This document shows positions 26,705 through 37,093 of a stretch of 64,000 nucleotides of DNA, one piece after another. The notes under the pieces were generated by a model that saw only the letters and a program-made list of their open reading frames with translations, was not told the DNA's origin and ran no database searches. The stretch is from Allopontixanthobacter confluentis (GTDB taxonomy: Bacteria > Pseudomonadota > Alphaproteobacteria > Sphingomonadales > Sphingomonadaceae): NCBI RefSeq assembly GCF_009827615.1, contig NZ_WTYU01000001.1, positions 393,001-457,000 on the forward strand, written 5' to 3'. The position numbers and the translations under genes were made by a program. How positions within the stretch are numbered: position 1 is the first letter of the stretch; each line of letters starts with the position of its first letter.

Positions 26705-27855
26705 GCCGCAGCGCGCCGTGCCTCCACCAGGCGGAGGTAAGTATCCGCCACTGCCTGGTTGATTGCATCCCAGCTGAAATCAAGGCTGCGGCTTTCACCT
26801 GCGGCCCCATGGGCAGCGCGCAAGGCGTGATCGGTAAGATAGGGCGTAATGGCGTCAGCAAATGCGCTCGGCTCCACCTTTGGCACCAGCGCGCCTGTGA
26901 CCCCGTCATTGACCAGGCTGGTGCTTCCGGTGGCGGCTGAGGCAACCACCGGCAATCCTGATGCCATGGCTTCCAGCGTTACATTGCCAAATGTTTCGGT
27001 AACCGAAGGGTTGAAGAATAGATCCGCGCTGGCCAATGCCCGGCCAAGGTCCGCGCCGCCCTGAAAACCGGCGAATATGCCGCCGGGCAAGGCGTTTTCA
27101 AACCATTTGCGGGCAGGGCCATCACCAATGACCAGGACTTTATGCGGGATTTGGCGCTTGCGCAGTTCGATGATGGTATCGGCAAAGACATCCAGCCCTT
27201 TTTCCATCACCAGCCGCCCGAGAAAAGCGATAGCCACGTCATTTTCCTCGATACCGAGGCTACGCCGCCATGCCATATCGCGCTTTTCAGGGCTGAAAAT
27301 GGTCCGGTCCACTCCGCGCGACCAGATTGATATGTCATCATTCATATCCTGTTCGCGCAGCACCTCGACCATGCTTTGCGCAGGGGTGACCAGCGCATCG
27401 CAGCGCCGGTACAGCCCGCGTATCCATGCTTCCAGCGGGGCTTCCAGAAAACCCAGCTTGTAATAGCGGGGGTAGGTTTCAAACCGGGTATGCACCGATG
27501 CCAGCACTGGCAGATTGCGCGCCTTGGCCCAGCGCACAGCGGCGCGGGCGCTGAAATCCGGCGAGGAAATATGCAGCAGATTGGGCGAAAAACTGTCAAG
27601 ATCGCGGCGCACGGCATCATTCAGCCCCATCGGCATCCGATATTCGCTGCGGCCCGGTATGGCGAAGGACGGCAGGCTGACCAATTCGCCCTGCGGTGCA
27701 AAATCCGGTGTGTCGATGGTGGGGGAATAGACGCGCACCTCTGCGCCCTTGCGCAGCAGATATTCCACCAGCCTGTTCAACGCCTTGTTCGCGCCATCCA
27801 GTGTCATGTTGTAATTGCCGCTGAACAAGGCGATGCGAAGATCTGACATTTCCAT
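26701..27855 (-). CDS. GT4 family glycosyltransferase
   Basis: A cytoplasmic or peripheral-membrane GT-B glycosyltransferase of 384 residues. The N-terminal acceptor domain shows LFSGNYNMTLDGANKALNRLVEYLL and LHISSPDFSARAA; the C-terminal donor domain has SRGVDRTIFSP, IAFLGRLVMEKGLDVFADT and VTETFGNVTLEAMASGLPVVAS (the EX7E region). The pattern is close to mannosyl- or sulfoquinovosyl-transferases acting on membrane lipids, so a glycolipid product is plausible, but donor and acceptor cannot be read from sequence. Start is ATG 27855 or the ATG two codons later. Confidence 0.88.
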   Translation of the reverse strand: MEMSDLRIALFSGNYNMTLDGANKALNRLVEYLLRKGAEVRVYSPTIDTPDFAPQGELVSLPSFAIPGRSEYRMPMGLNDAVRRDLDSFSPNLLHISSPDFSARAAVRWAKARNLPVLASVHTRFETYPRYYKLGFLEAPLEAWIRGLYRRCDALVTPAQSMVEVLREQDMNDDISIWSRGVDRTIFSPEKRDMAWRRSLGIEENDVAIAFLGRLVMEKGLDVFADTIIELRKRQIPHKVLVIGDGPARKWFENALPGGIFAGFQGGADLGRALASADLFFNPSVTETFGNVTLEAMASGLPVVASAATGSTSLVNDGVTGALVPKVEPSAFADAITPYLTDHALRAAHGAAGESRSLDFSWDAINQAVADTYLRLVEARRAAA

Positions 27856-27981
27856 TGTTTCAGGCCATTAACGTGCCAGTTCCCGTTTGGCGAGGGGGAG
27901 CCTGCCGCAAGCTGGCCATCATCCACCGCCAATTGCGCGACTTTGCTTGACTTGTTGCAGCGCAACACTAGGTGCGGCTGC

Positions 27982-28026
27982 GGGCCACGCGGTCCCAACG
28001 CCGCGCGAGCTCTCTGTAAGGAGAGA
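27982..28026 (+). promoter_or_regulatory. Structured serC leader with sequestered ribosome site
   Basis: Two hairpins precede serC: GGGCC (27982-27986) with GGTCC (27991-27995) around ACGC, and CTCTC (28010-28014) with GAGAG (28021-28025) around TGTAAG. The second buries the Shine-Dalgarno sequence AAGGAG, four to ten bases before the start codon. A serC leader motif is known in alphaproteobacteria upstream of serC-serA; identity with it is inferred from location and layout. Confidence 0.45.
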
Positions 28027-28030
28027 ATAC

Positions 28031-29182
28031 ATGACTGACGTACCCGCTCTGAAACCAGAGCGTCCTTTCTTTTCGTCCGGACCCACTGCCAAATTCCCTG
28101 GCTGGTCCGCCGCAAATCTCAAAACCGAAGCTCTGGGCCGTTCGCACCGCTCTGCCATTGGCAAGGCGCGGCTGAAATATGCCATCGACCTGACGCGCGA
28201 ATTGCTGGGCGTGCCTGATGATTACCTCGTCGGCATCATGCCCGGTTCCGATACTGGCGCGCTGGAATGTGCGATGTGGACCATGCTGGGCGCACGCCCT
28301 GCCACCGTGGCTGCATGGGAAAGTTTCGGCAATGTCTGGATCCAGGACGCAGTCAAGCAGCTGAAGCTGAAGGACCTGACGGTTCTGGATGCCGATTATG
28401 GCGACATTCCCGATCTTGCCAGCATTCCGCAGGGCAATGACGTTGTCTTCACCTGGAATGGCACCACATCAGGCGCGCGCATTCCCGATACTGACTGGCT
28501 GGAAACAGGCCGCGACGGCATCACCATCAATGATGCGACCAGCGCCGTTTTCGCGCAGGAAATGGATTGGGCCAAGCTCGATGCCACGACCTTCAGCTGG
28601 CAGAAGGTGATGGGTTCAGAAGCGCAGCACGGCATGTTGATCCTCAGCCCCAAGGCGGTGGCGCGGATTGAAAGCTACGATCCCGAATGGCCGCTGCCAA
28701 AACTGTTCCGCGTGAAAAAAGGCGACAAGCTCAACCGCGGGATTTTCGTCGGTGAAACGATCAACACACCCAGTATGCTGGCGACCGAAGACTATATTCT
28801 GGCGCTGGAATGGGCCAAGTCCATCGGTGGCCGCAAGGCGCTTTTTGACCGGGCTGATGCCAATGCCAAAATCCTGACCGACTGGATCGAAGCCACGCCG
28901 TGGCTGCGCAACATGGTTGCCGATCCGGCCAAGCGCACCAACACCGGTGTCTGCTTTGTCTTCCAGGGCGAATATTACGACAGTCTGTCGCCAGAAGATC
29001 AGGCTGCCGTGCCCAAGACCATTGCCAAGATGCTGGAAGAACGCGGCGTCGGCTATGATTTCAACGGCTACCGTGATGCGCCGCCATCGCTGCGCGTATG
29101 GTGCGGCGGAACGGTGGAAGCCGAAGATATCACGCGCCTGCTGCCGTGGATCGAATGGGCCTACGCCGAAATCCAGAAATAA
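28031..29182 (+). CDS. serC: Phosphoserine aminotransferase
   Basis: SerC is a PLP enzyme converting 3-phosphohydroxypyruvate to phosphoserine. The 383-residue protein is of the alphaproteobacterial subgroup, starting MTDVPALKPERPFFSSGPTA, with LGRSHRSAIGK, GIMPGSDTGALECAMWTML (PLP phosphate) and the lysine in FSWQKVMGSEAQHGM. The ATG at 28031 follows AAGGAGAG, which lies in a hairpin. It is followed by serA after 88 bp, with a palindrome between them; the pair covers two of the three steps of serine synthesis. Confidence 0.96.
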   Translation: MTDVPALKPERPFFSSGPTAKFPGWSAANLKTEALGRSHRSAIGKARLKYAIDLTRELLGVPDDYLVGIMPGSDTGALECAMWTMLGARPATVAAWESFGNVWIQDAVKQLKLKDLTVLDADYGDIPDLASIPQGNDVVFTWNGTTSGARIPDTDWLETGRDGITINDATSAVFAQEMDWAKLDATTFSWQKVMGSEAQHGMLILSPKAVARIESYDPEWPLPKLFRVKKGDKLNRGIFVGETINTPSMLATEDYILALEWAKSIGGRKALFDRADANAKILTDWIEATPWLRNMVADPAKRTNTGVCFVFQGEYYDSLSPEDQAAVPKTIAKMLEERGVGYDFNGYRDAPPSLRVWCGGTVEAEDITRLLPWIEWAYAEIQK

Positions 29183-29184
29183 TC

Positions 29185-29211
29185 GTGTCCCCGGCTTCAT
29201 GCCGGGGTCAC
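29185..29211 (+). repeat. Intergenic palindrome between serC and serA
   Basis: GTG-T-CCCCGGC pairs with GCCGGGG-T-CAC around a TTCAT loop: ten base pairs with one T-T mismatch. There is no T-run, so it is not a classic terminator. It resembles dispersed intergenic palindromes of GC-rich proteobacteria or an mRNA-stabilising stem-loop. Confidence 0.5.
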
Positions 29212-29270
29212 ATCCCTCCGTCGCCGCCGCTGCACGCCAGCGCGCGCCGGAATTTGCACAGGAATTTTCC

Positions 29271-30854
29271 ATGACCAAACCCAAAGTTCTCATTTCCGAC
29301 AAGATGGACCCCAATGCAGCACGCATTTTTGAAGAGCGCGGCTGCGATGTCGATGTCATTACCGGCCAGACACCGGAAGAATTGAAAGCCATCATCGGCC
29401 AGTATGATGGCCTCGCCATCCGTTCTTCCACCACGGTCACGCCGGAAATTCTGGATGCGGCCACCAATCTGAAAGTGATTGGCCGCGCTGGCATCGGGGT
29501 CGATAATGTCGATATTCCTTATGCATCGTCCAAGGGCGTGGTCGTGATGAACACGCCGTTCGGCAATTCCATCACCACGGCGGAGCACGCCATTGCCATG
29601 ATCTTCGCGCTGGCGCGGCAAATCCCCGAAGCGGACGCATCCACACAGGCCGGTGAATGGGCGAAAAGCCGGTTCATGGGCGTGGAAGTGACTGGCAAGA
29701 CGCTGGGCCTGATCGGCGCTGGCAACATCGGCTCGATTGTGGCCAGCCGCGCGCTGGGCCTGAAGATGAAAGTGATCGCCTATGATCCATTCCTGACGCA
29801 GGAACGCGCCGTGGAACAGGGCATCGAAAAGGTCGATCTGGATGGGTTGCTGTCACGCGCTGATTTCATCAGCCTGCACACGCCGCTGACTGACCAGACC
29901 CGCAATATCCTGTCGGCTGAAAACCTGGCCAAGACCAAGGAGGGCGTGCGGATCGTCAATTGCGCCCGCGGCGGCCTGATCGATGAAGCGGCCCTGAAGG
30001 AAGGGCTGGAAAGTGGCCATATCGCGGGCGCGGCGCTGGACGTTTTTGCCAAGGAACCGGCCAAGGAAAACCCGCTGTTCGGCACAAAGAACTTCATCTG
30101 CACGCCGCATCTTGGCGCCTCGACCGATGAAGCGCAGGTCAATGTCGCCTTGCAGGTGGCGGAACAATTGTCGGATTATCTGGTCAATGGCGGCGTAACC
30201 AATGCGCTCAACATGCCATCGCTCAGCGCGGAAGAAGCGCCAAAGCTGCGCCCTTACATGGAACTGGCGGAAAACCTGGGTTCGCTGGTTGGCCAACTGG
30301 CCCATGGCAATCTGCCCAAGATCAGCATCGAAGTGGAAGGCGCGGCAGCGCAGCTGAACCAGAAACCGATTACGGCGGCTGTCCTGGCCGGGCTGATGAA
30401 GCGCTTTTCCGACACTGTGAACATGGTCAATGCGCCTTATCTGGCGCGGGAACGTGGCATGGAAGTGCGCGAAATCCGTAACGAGCGCGAAGGCGTCTAT
30501 CACACGCTGGTGCGCGTTACCGTGGCCACCAGCCAGGGCGACCGGTCGGTTGCGGGCACATTGTTTGGCAGCACCGCGCCGCGTCTGGTGGAAATCTTCG
30601 GCGTCGGTATCGAGGCGGACCTTCAGGGCGATATGCTCTATATCGTCAATGAAGATGCGCCCGGCTTCATTGGCCGGATCGGCTCCTTGCTGGGTGAAAA
30701 TGGCATCAACATCGGCACATTCCACCTTGGCCGCCGTGAAACCGGCGGCGAGGCGGTGCTGCTGTTGTCGGTTGACCAGCCCATTCCGCAGGACGTGATT
30801 GACGCTGCATGCAAGTTGCAAGGTGTCAAAACGGTCAACGCACTGGTCTTCTGA
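29271..30854 (+). CDS. serA: D-3-phosphoglycerate dehydrogenase
   Basis: SerA oxidises 3-phosphoglycerate to 3-phosphohydroxypyruvate with NAD, the first step of serine synthesis. The 527-residue protein is the long form: catalytic and Rossmann domains (LGLIGAGNIGSIVASRA; NCARGGLIDEAAL; HLGASTDEAQ with the catalytic His), an intervening domain from about 320 to 450, and a C-terminal ACT domain (GDMLYIVNEDAPGFIGRIGSLLGENGINI begins it), which usually senses serine. ATG 29271 begins MTKPKVLISDKM. Downstream hisZ starts after 28 bp. Confidence 0.97.
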   Translation: MTKPKVLISDKMDPNAARIFEERGCDVDVITGQTPEELKAIIGQYDGLAIRSSTTVTPEILDAATNLKVIGRAGIGVDNVDIPYASSKGVVVMNTPFGNSITTAEHAIAMIFALARQIPEADASTQAGEWAKSRFMGVEVTGKTLGLIGAGNIGSIVASRALGLKMKVIAYDPFLTQERAVEQGIEKVDLDGLLSRADFISLHTPLTDQTRNILSAENLAKTKEGVRIVNCARGGLIDEAALKEGLESGHIAGAALDVFAKEPAKENPLFGTKNFICTPHLGASTDEAQVNVALQVAEQLSDYLVNGGVTNALNMPSLSAEEAPKLRPYMELAENLGSLVGQLAHGNLPKISIEVEGAAAQLNQKPITAAVLAGLMKRFSDTVNMVNAPYLARERGMEVREIRNEREGVYHTLVRVTVATSQGDRSVAGTLFGSTAPRLVEIFGVGIEADLQGDMLYIVNEDAPGFIGRIGSLLGENGINIGTFHLGRRETGGEAVLLLSVDQPIPQDVIDAACKLQGVKTVNALVF

Positions 30855-30882
30855 CCGGATATAAGGCAAGCGCCCGCGCGAT

Positions 30883-31992
30883 ATGATTGATCAGGACGAC
30901 TTGTTGCCCGAAGGCCTGGAAGACCGCCTTCCCTCCGAAGCGAAGGCGGTCAGCCGCGCCATGCGCGGGGTTCTCGATGTGATGCACGCGCATGGGTTTG
31001 ACCGTGTCAGCCCGCCATTGGTGGAATTCGAAAAGGCACTGGCGGGGCGGATGGATGGGGTCAGCCCGCGCCGGATGTTCCGTTTTGTGGATCCGATTTC
31101 GCTGCGCACGCTGGCCCTGCGGTCGGACATTACACCGCAAATCGGGCGGATTGCGGCCACTGGAATGGCCCATGCCGCGCGCCCCTTGCGGCTGTGTTAT
31201 GGCGGCGAAGTCGCGCTGATCCGCGCTGACCAGCTGGACCCGGCGCGCCAGCGGTTGCAGCTGGGCGCAGAACTGATCGGCAGCGATACGGTGGCCGCGG
31301 CGGCCGAAATGGTATCTTTGGCAGTCGAAGCGCTGGAACAGGCCGGCGCCACCGGCATTTCGGTGGATTTCACTTTGCCGGATCTGGTTGATATTCTCGC
31401 GCCCACGGCAATGCCATTGCAGCCTGCCCATGTGGCAAAAGTGCGCCGCGAACTTGATACCAAGGATGCTGGCGGTCTTGCGGAAATACCGGGCGGCGAT
31501 GCATATTTGCCGCTCATCTACGCAACCGGACCCTTTGACGAAGCGATTGAGCGGTTAAGCGCGGTAGATGCTGGCGGCGCTCTTTCCAGCCGTATTGCTG
31601 GCCTGCGCCAGATTGCCGAACGCGTGGGCTGCACGGCGCGCATTACGCTGGATCCGACCGAACGGCATGGTTTTGAATATCAAAGCTGGTTCGGCTTCAC
31701 TCTTTATGCCGACGGCGTGCGCGGGGCATTGGGGCGGGGCGGCACCTATTCAATCGGTGGCACTGATGAAGCGGCCACCGGATTTTCGCTCTACATCGAT
31801 GCGCTGGTTGATGCGCTGGCACCCGAAGGCAAGCCCGACTCCCTGTTCCTGCCGCTGGATCATGATCGCGCCGTGGCCTCACGGCTGCGTGCCATTGGCT
31901 GGCGGACGGTTGCGGCCCTGTCGGACAGCGATGATGGCACGGCGCTGGGCTGCACTCACCGGCTGGATGGCGCAGAGCCTGTGCGAATGTAA
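30883..31992 (+). CDS. hisZ: ATP phosphoribosyltransferase regulatory subunit
   Basis: HisZ is a catalytically inactive histidyl-tRNA synthetase-like protein that binds the short form of HisG and gives histidine feedback control of the first step of histidine synthesis. The 369-residue protein shows LLPEGLEDRLPSEA, MFRFVDPISLRTLALRSDITPQIGRIAA (class II motif 2-like), and GAELIGSDTVAAAAEM. The HisRS anticodon domain is absent. hisG is not adjacent; a short HisG is predicted elsewhere in the genome. It sits between serA and purA. Confidence 0.92.
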   Translation: MIDQDDLLPEGLEDRLPSEAKAVSRAMRGVLDVMHAHGFDRVSPPLVEFEKALAGRMDGVSPRRMFRFVDPISLRTLALRSDITPQIGRIAATGMAHAARPLRLCYGGEVALIRADQLDPARQRLQLGAELIGSDTVAAAAEMVSLAVEALEQAGATGISVDFTLPDLVDILAPTAMPLQPAHVAKVRRELDTKDAGGLAEIPGGDAYLPLIYATGPFDEAIERLSAVDAGGALSSRIAGLRQIAERVGCTARITLDPTERHGFEYQSWFGFTLYADGVRGALGRGGTYSIGGTDEAATGFSLYIDALVDALAPEGKPDSLFLPLDHDRAVASRLRAIGWRTVAALSDSDDGTALGCTHRLDGAEPVRM

Positions 31993-32110
31993 ATTTCCTG
32001 CGGCTTCTTTCGTTGCCTGAGACCGGGCCAGCGAAAGTTGTCATATGTTGCCCTTGTGTCCACCATCCTCTAGTGCGCGCCGGGTTCTTTTCAGAAATAA
32101 GGTCCGAGCT

Positions 32111-33400
32111 TTGGCAAATGTAACCGTTATCGGTGCCCAGTGGGGCGATGAAGGCAAGGGCAAGATTGTCGACTGGCTCGCCAGCCGGGCAGACGCCGTG
32201 GTGCGCTTCCAGGGCGGCCATAATGCCGGCCATACGCTGGTGGTGGGTGATCAGGTTTACAAACTCAGCCTGCTGCCATCGGGCATTGTTACCGGCACTT
32301 TGTCGATTATCGGCAATGGTGTGGTCCTGGACCCGTGGGCATTGAAATCCGAAGTGGCCAAGCTGGAAAGCCAGGGCGTGTCCATCACGCCTGAAAACTT
32401 TGCTCTGGCAGACAATTGCGCGCTTATCCTGCCGCTTCACCGCGATCTGGATGGCCTGCGCGAAACGGCGGCCGGTTCCGGCAAGATCGGCACCACGGGG
32501 CGCGGCATTGGCCCGGCCTATGAAGACAAGGTCGGGCGCCGCGCCATTCGCGTGTGCGATCTTTCCCATCTCGACAAGATGGACCCTCAGCTTGATCGTC
32601 TGTGCGCGCATCATGATGCATTGCGGGCCGGTTTTGGCGAACCCCCGGTTGACCGTGCTGCGCTGGTTGCCGAACTCAAGGAAATTGCCGACTTCGTGCT
32701 GCAATTCGCCCAGCCGGTGTGGAAACGCCTGAAGAAAGTCCGCAAGGCTGGCGCGCGCATCCTGTTCGAAGGCGCGCAGGGCGTGCTGCTGGATGTGGAC
32801 CATGGCACCTATCCCTTCGTCACCAGCAGCAATACCGTCAGCGGCACCGCTGCATCGGGCAGCGGCCTTGGCCCCAATTCCACCGGGTTTGTGCTGGGTA
32901 TCGTCAAAGCGTACACCACGCGCGTCGGCAGCGGGCCATTCCCTACTGAACTGGATGATGAAGCAGGCCAGCGGCTGGGCGAACGCGGCCATGAATTTGG
33001 CACGGTGACAGGCCGCCAGCGGCGCTGCGGCTGGTTTGATGCAGTGCTTGTGCGCCAGAGCTGCGCCATCAGCGGCGTAACCGGCATTGCGCTCACCAAG
33101 GTTGATGTGCTGGACGGTTTTGACAAGGTGAAAATCTGCACCGGCTACCGGCTGCGCGGCAAGATCATGGATTATTTTCCAGCCCATTCTGCCGATCAGG
33201 CCGAAGTCGAACCGATCTACGAGGAAATGGACGGCTGGCATGAAACCACCGCCGGTGCGCGCAGCTGGGCTGATCTGCCCGCCAACGCCATCAAATATAT
33301 CCAGCGGGTGCAGGAATTGATCGAAACGCCAGTCGCGCTGGTTTCCACCAGTCCGCAGCGCGAAGACACAATTCTCGTGCGTGATCCGTTCCTGGATTGA
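32111..33400 (+). CDS. purA: Adenylosuccinate synthetase
   Basis: PurA links IMP and aspartate with GTP, the first step from IMP to AMP. The 429-residue protein matches family length from the TTG at 32111, giving [24 protein letters not shown] lies eight bases upstream, and no ATG exists at the conserved N-terminus. Motifs include the P-loop [50 protein letters not shown] (read in two parts) and LTKVDVLDG. Stand-alone between hisZ and an L,D-transpeptidase. Confidence 0.96.
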   Translation: MANVTVIGAQWGDEGKGKIVDWLASRADAVVRFQGGHNAGHTLVVGDQVYKLSLLPSGIVTGTLSIIGNGVVLDPWALKSEVAKLESQGVSITPENFALADNCALILPLHRDLDGLRETAAGSGKIGTTGRGIGPAYEDKVGRRAIRVCDLSHLDKMDPQLDRLCAHHDALRAGFGEPPVDRAALVAELKEIADFVLQFAQPVWKRLKKVRKAGARILFEGAQGVLLDVDHGTYPFVTSSNTVSGTAASGSGLGPNSTGFVLGIVKAYTTRVGSGPFPTELDDEAGQRLGERGHEFGTVTGRQRRCGWFDAVLVRQSCAISGVTGIALTKVDVLDGFDKVKICTGYRLRGKIMDYFPAHSADQAEVEPIYEEMDGWHETTAGARSWADLPANAIKYIQRVQELIETPVALVSTSPQREDTILVRDPFLD

Positions 33401-33431
33401 GTAAAGCCTGCTTGCAGTCTAGCTTTGCTTG

Positions 33432-33935
33432 ATGAAGCTGGCTGCGGCATCCTTTATCCTTGTTCTGACCAGCTTTGCCGGCGCGCCCGTTGCGGCGCCT
33501 GCGCATGGCTATCTTCAGGAAGCGGATTTCGTGCTGGTGGATAAATCCGACCGCACGCTGACATTGTTCAGCCGGGGCCAGCCCCTCAAAACATATGCCG
33601 CGTTGCAATTCGGCAGGTCGCCGCAGGGCCACAAACAGTTTGAAGGGGACAAGCGCACTCCCGAAGGCCGCTATTTTATCGACGCCCGCAATCCGGCCAG
33701 CGCCTATCATCTAAGCTTGCGGATATCTTATCCCAACGCCGGGGATATTGCCTTTGCTGCGAAGCAGGGCAGGTCCGCCGGCGGTGATATATTTCTGCAT
33801 GGCCAGCCCAATGGCTTGCGTCATGGCCGGGTGCCGGGGGACTGGACCGATGGCTGCATTGCCTTTTCGAACGATCAGATCGAAGAGCTGTGGCGCAGCA
33901 TTGCCGACGGTACGCCAATTGCTATAAGGCCTTGA
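33432..33935 (+). CDS. L,D-transpeptidase family protein (YkuD domain)
   Basis: A periplasmic protein of 167 residues: signal peptide of about 25 residues, then a YkuD-type catalytic domain. The catalytic motif is HG (His123) and WTDGCIAF (Cys142), the YafK-like variant of the SxGC motif. Known relatives cross-link peptidoglycan or attach lipoproteins; whether this one makes 3-3 cross-links or hydrolyses is not readable. It begins ADFVLVDKSDRTLTLF, typical of the domain start. ATG 33432 follows a TTG that could also serve. The gap to purA is 31 bp. Confidence 0.88.
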   Translation: MKLAAASFILVLTSFAGAPVAAPAHGYLQEADFVLVDKSDRTLTLFSRGQPLKTYAALQFGRSPQGHKQFEGDKRTPEGRYFIDARNPASAYHLSLRISYPNAGDIAFAAKQGRSAGGDIFLHGQPNGLRHGRVPGDWTDGCIAFSNDQIEELWRSIADGTPIAIRP

Positions 33936-33986
33936 CCGGCCATCTTTTTGTTCTAGTCCTGTTCGCTGATTTGGCGGAGTCGATCA

Positions 33987-35054
33987 ATGGTTCAGGCGAG
34001 TTTTCATCATGGCACCGATGATGCGGTAACAGGCGCGGTCAGGGGTGTAGCGAATGATCCTGCCGGCCTGCCGCTCAGTGTTTCCATCTTTGCCGACCGT
34101 CCGCACATCCGCGATTGCATGCGTGATGATGCCGTTTCTGCGGGCCTGAAACTGGGCAATCAGGGCGATGTGGCGACATTGCTGGACGATGATGCCAGAC
34201 CGCTGGGCGATGTTATCCTGCTCGATTGTCCGGTGGTGGACGCCGCAACGCTGGCATCGCTGATGCAGCTGGATCTGCGGGCTGCCCGCACGGACATCCA
34301 ACTGGTCGTTTCCACCAGTGTCGATGCGCTGGATGATGTGTTTGCCTGTCTCGACCAATGCGACGCGCAGATTCTGGTCGATCCCACCCGGGGTGACAGG
34401 GTGATCGCGCTGGGCAACCTGTTGACCAGAATGCCGGGCACAAAATTACGTGAACTTTCGGATGAAGACCGGCTGACGCTGCTCCGGCTGACCCAGCAGG
34501 TCGGCCATATTGCGGAACGGCTGGACCGGCTTTCCACTCCGGGTGTTACTGGCGATGGCGGGGCGTTCCGGTTTGAAACGCCCAAGTCCGACTATAAGGA
34601 TGGAAAGGAAGATTCCTCGGAAAATCTGGTTAGGGCTGCAAGGCCGTCCTTGCCTGATCCGCGTCTGGTGCGCCGGATCATCCGGCAAAGGCAATTGCGC
34701 GCGCGTTTTTTCGATGTGGAACTGTTCGGCGATCCGGCATGGGACATCATGCTTGATCTGACCGCCGCGCGGGTGGAACATTTGCGGGTGTCAGTCACAT
34801 CGCTATGCATTGCATCAGGCGTGCCGCCCACCACGGCGCTGCGGTGGATTGCTCAGATGACGGAAACGGGCCTGCTGGAACGGGTGGAAGATGAAGAGAC
34901 AGGCGTCGCGCTTTCATCGCCCTGTCAGACAAGGCGGCAGATGCCATGGCGCGTTATTTTGCCCAGTTGGGCAAGGACGCCGCTACTCTGGTGTAATAGG
35001 CTGCCTTTTGTCTTGGCCTCCGCGGCTTTCAGGCTGATTGCCGCTGTAAAATAA
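33987..35054 (+). CDS. Winged-helix DNA-binding protein with an apparent frameshift near its C-terminus
   Basis: A 355-codon open frame. Residues 1-150 look like a degenerate receiver-type domain (LSVSIFADRPHIRDC, VILLDCPVVDAATLA); residues about 225-305 form a MarR-like winged helix (LRARFFDVELFGDPAWDIML, LRVSVTSLCIASGVPPTTALRW, MTETGLLERVEDEETG). After ETG at 34901 the frame turns into atypical residues. A one-base insertion there would continue as RRAFIALSDKAADAM... and stop at 34996, the expected wing and C-terminal helix of the family. The long frame also overlaps the convergent gene by 26 bases, while the repaired one would not. Likely a regulator; real mutation or sequence error is open. 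Confidence 0.7.
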   Translation: MVQASFHHGTDDAVTGAVRGVANDPAGLPLSVSIFADRPHIRDCMRDDAVSAGLKLGNQGDVATLLDDDARPLGDVILLDCPVVDAATLASLMQLDLRAARTDIQLVVSTSVDALDDVFACLDQCDAQILVDPTRGDRVIALGNLLTRMPGTKLRELSDEDRLTLLRLTQQVGHIAERLDRLSTPGVTGDGGAFRFETPKSDYKDGKEDSSENLVRAARPSLPDPRLVRRIIRQRQLRARFFDVELFGDPAWDIMLDLTAARVEHLRVSVTSLCIASGVPPTTALRWIAQMTETGLLERVEDEETGVALSSPCQTRRQMPWRVILPSWARTPLLWCNRLPFVLASAAFRLIAAVK

Positions 35055-35808
35055 TCGTTAGCCCATCGGGAACCGGGCCATCGAGCGGCAGGGGCCGGCG
35101 CAGCGCATCTGCCCGTGCGCGGTTCAGAATGGCCACGGGCACCTTCGGATCGAACAGCAGCGTATCGGCGCTACCCAGCAAGCGGCACTGTTTCAGTGTC
35201 AGATCTTCAGGATCATCGCTGGTCAGGTTGAGGGTGATCTGGCTCGTCTCCACCACTGTTTTCTGGCCCGTCAGCCATCCATCAATCCTGGCTGCAGAAC
35301 CCGGATCAAGCGGATCGAGCATTCCGCCTTCGCCCAGCGCATCATCCAGTGCCTGCCGCCGGTCAGATGCCGCAGGTAGACGGGCGCGCATGGCGCCGCG
35401 TGCATTTTCGAGGCCCGCTGCCAGCCTGCCCAGCGATTGGGGGAGGAGCCTTTCCAGCCTCAGCCGTAATTGTTTGGCCAGCCCGGCTGACGCGCCCGAT
35501 GTGCCAATGGCGATCAGCACCGGATCCCGGTCCAGAATGCTTGGCGTTGTAAAATCACATAATTCGGGCATGTCTGCCACATTGACTAACAACCCGCGGC
35601 GGCGCAGGCGAAGCGCGGCCGCCGCTGCCGCCCTTGCATCATCCAGCGCGATGAAGGCAAGCCGCGCATGATGCGCTTCCGGTTCGCTGCAGGGGATGCC
35701 GCCTGCGCGTTCCACCAGCCGCTTTTTCGCCTCGCCCATTTCTCCTTCGCCTATGACGACCACGCGCTGTCCGGCAATGCGGTGAAACAAGGGGAGTGAA
35801 CGGATCAT
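35029..35808 (-). CDS. Precorrin-2 dehydrogenase/sirohydrochlorin ferrochelatase-like protein with a relic methyltransferase tail
   Basis: The N-terminal ~190 residues match the first half of siroheme synthase CysG: MIRSLPLFHRIAGQRVVVIGEGEMG.AKK (NAD site), VNVADMPELCDFTTPSILDRDPV and IGTSGASAGLAKQLR. It would oxidise precorrin-2 and insert iron. Residues about 200-259 (DDPEDLTLKQCRLLGSAD..LF, PVAILNRARADALR) align by eye with the start of a uroporphyrinogen methyltransferase domain but lack its GAGPGDP loop and most of the domain, so it looks like a decayed fusion; the active methyltransferase is at 18298. Starts ten bases after the lysA stop. Confidence 0.85.
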   Translation of the reverse strand: MIRSLPLFHRIAGQRVVVIGEGEMGEAKKRLVERAGGIPCSEPEAHHARLAFIALDDARAAAAAALRLRRRGLLVNVADMPELCDFTTPSILDRDPVLIAIGTSGASAGLAKQLRLRLERLLPQSLGRLAAGLENARGAMRARLPAASDRRQALDDALGEGGMLDPLDPGSAARIDGWLTGQKTVVETSQITLNLTSDDPEDLTLKQCRLLGSADTLLFDPKVPVAILNRARADALRRPLPLDGPVPDGLTIILQRQSA

Positions 35809-35818
35809 CAGCTGCGCC

Positions 35819-37078
<1,260 letters not shown>

Positions 37079-37093
37079 GTCGGTTGCTGTCTG

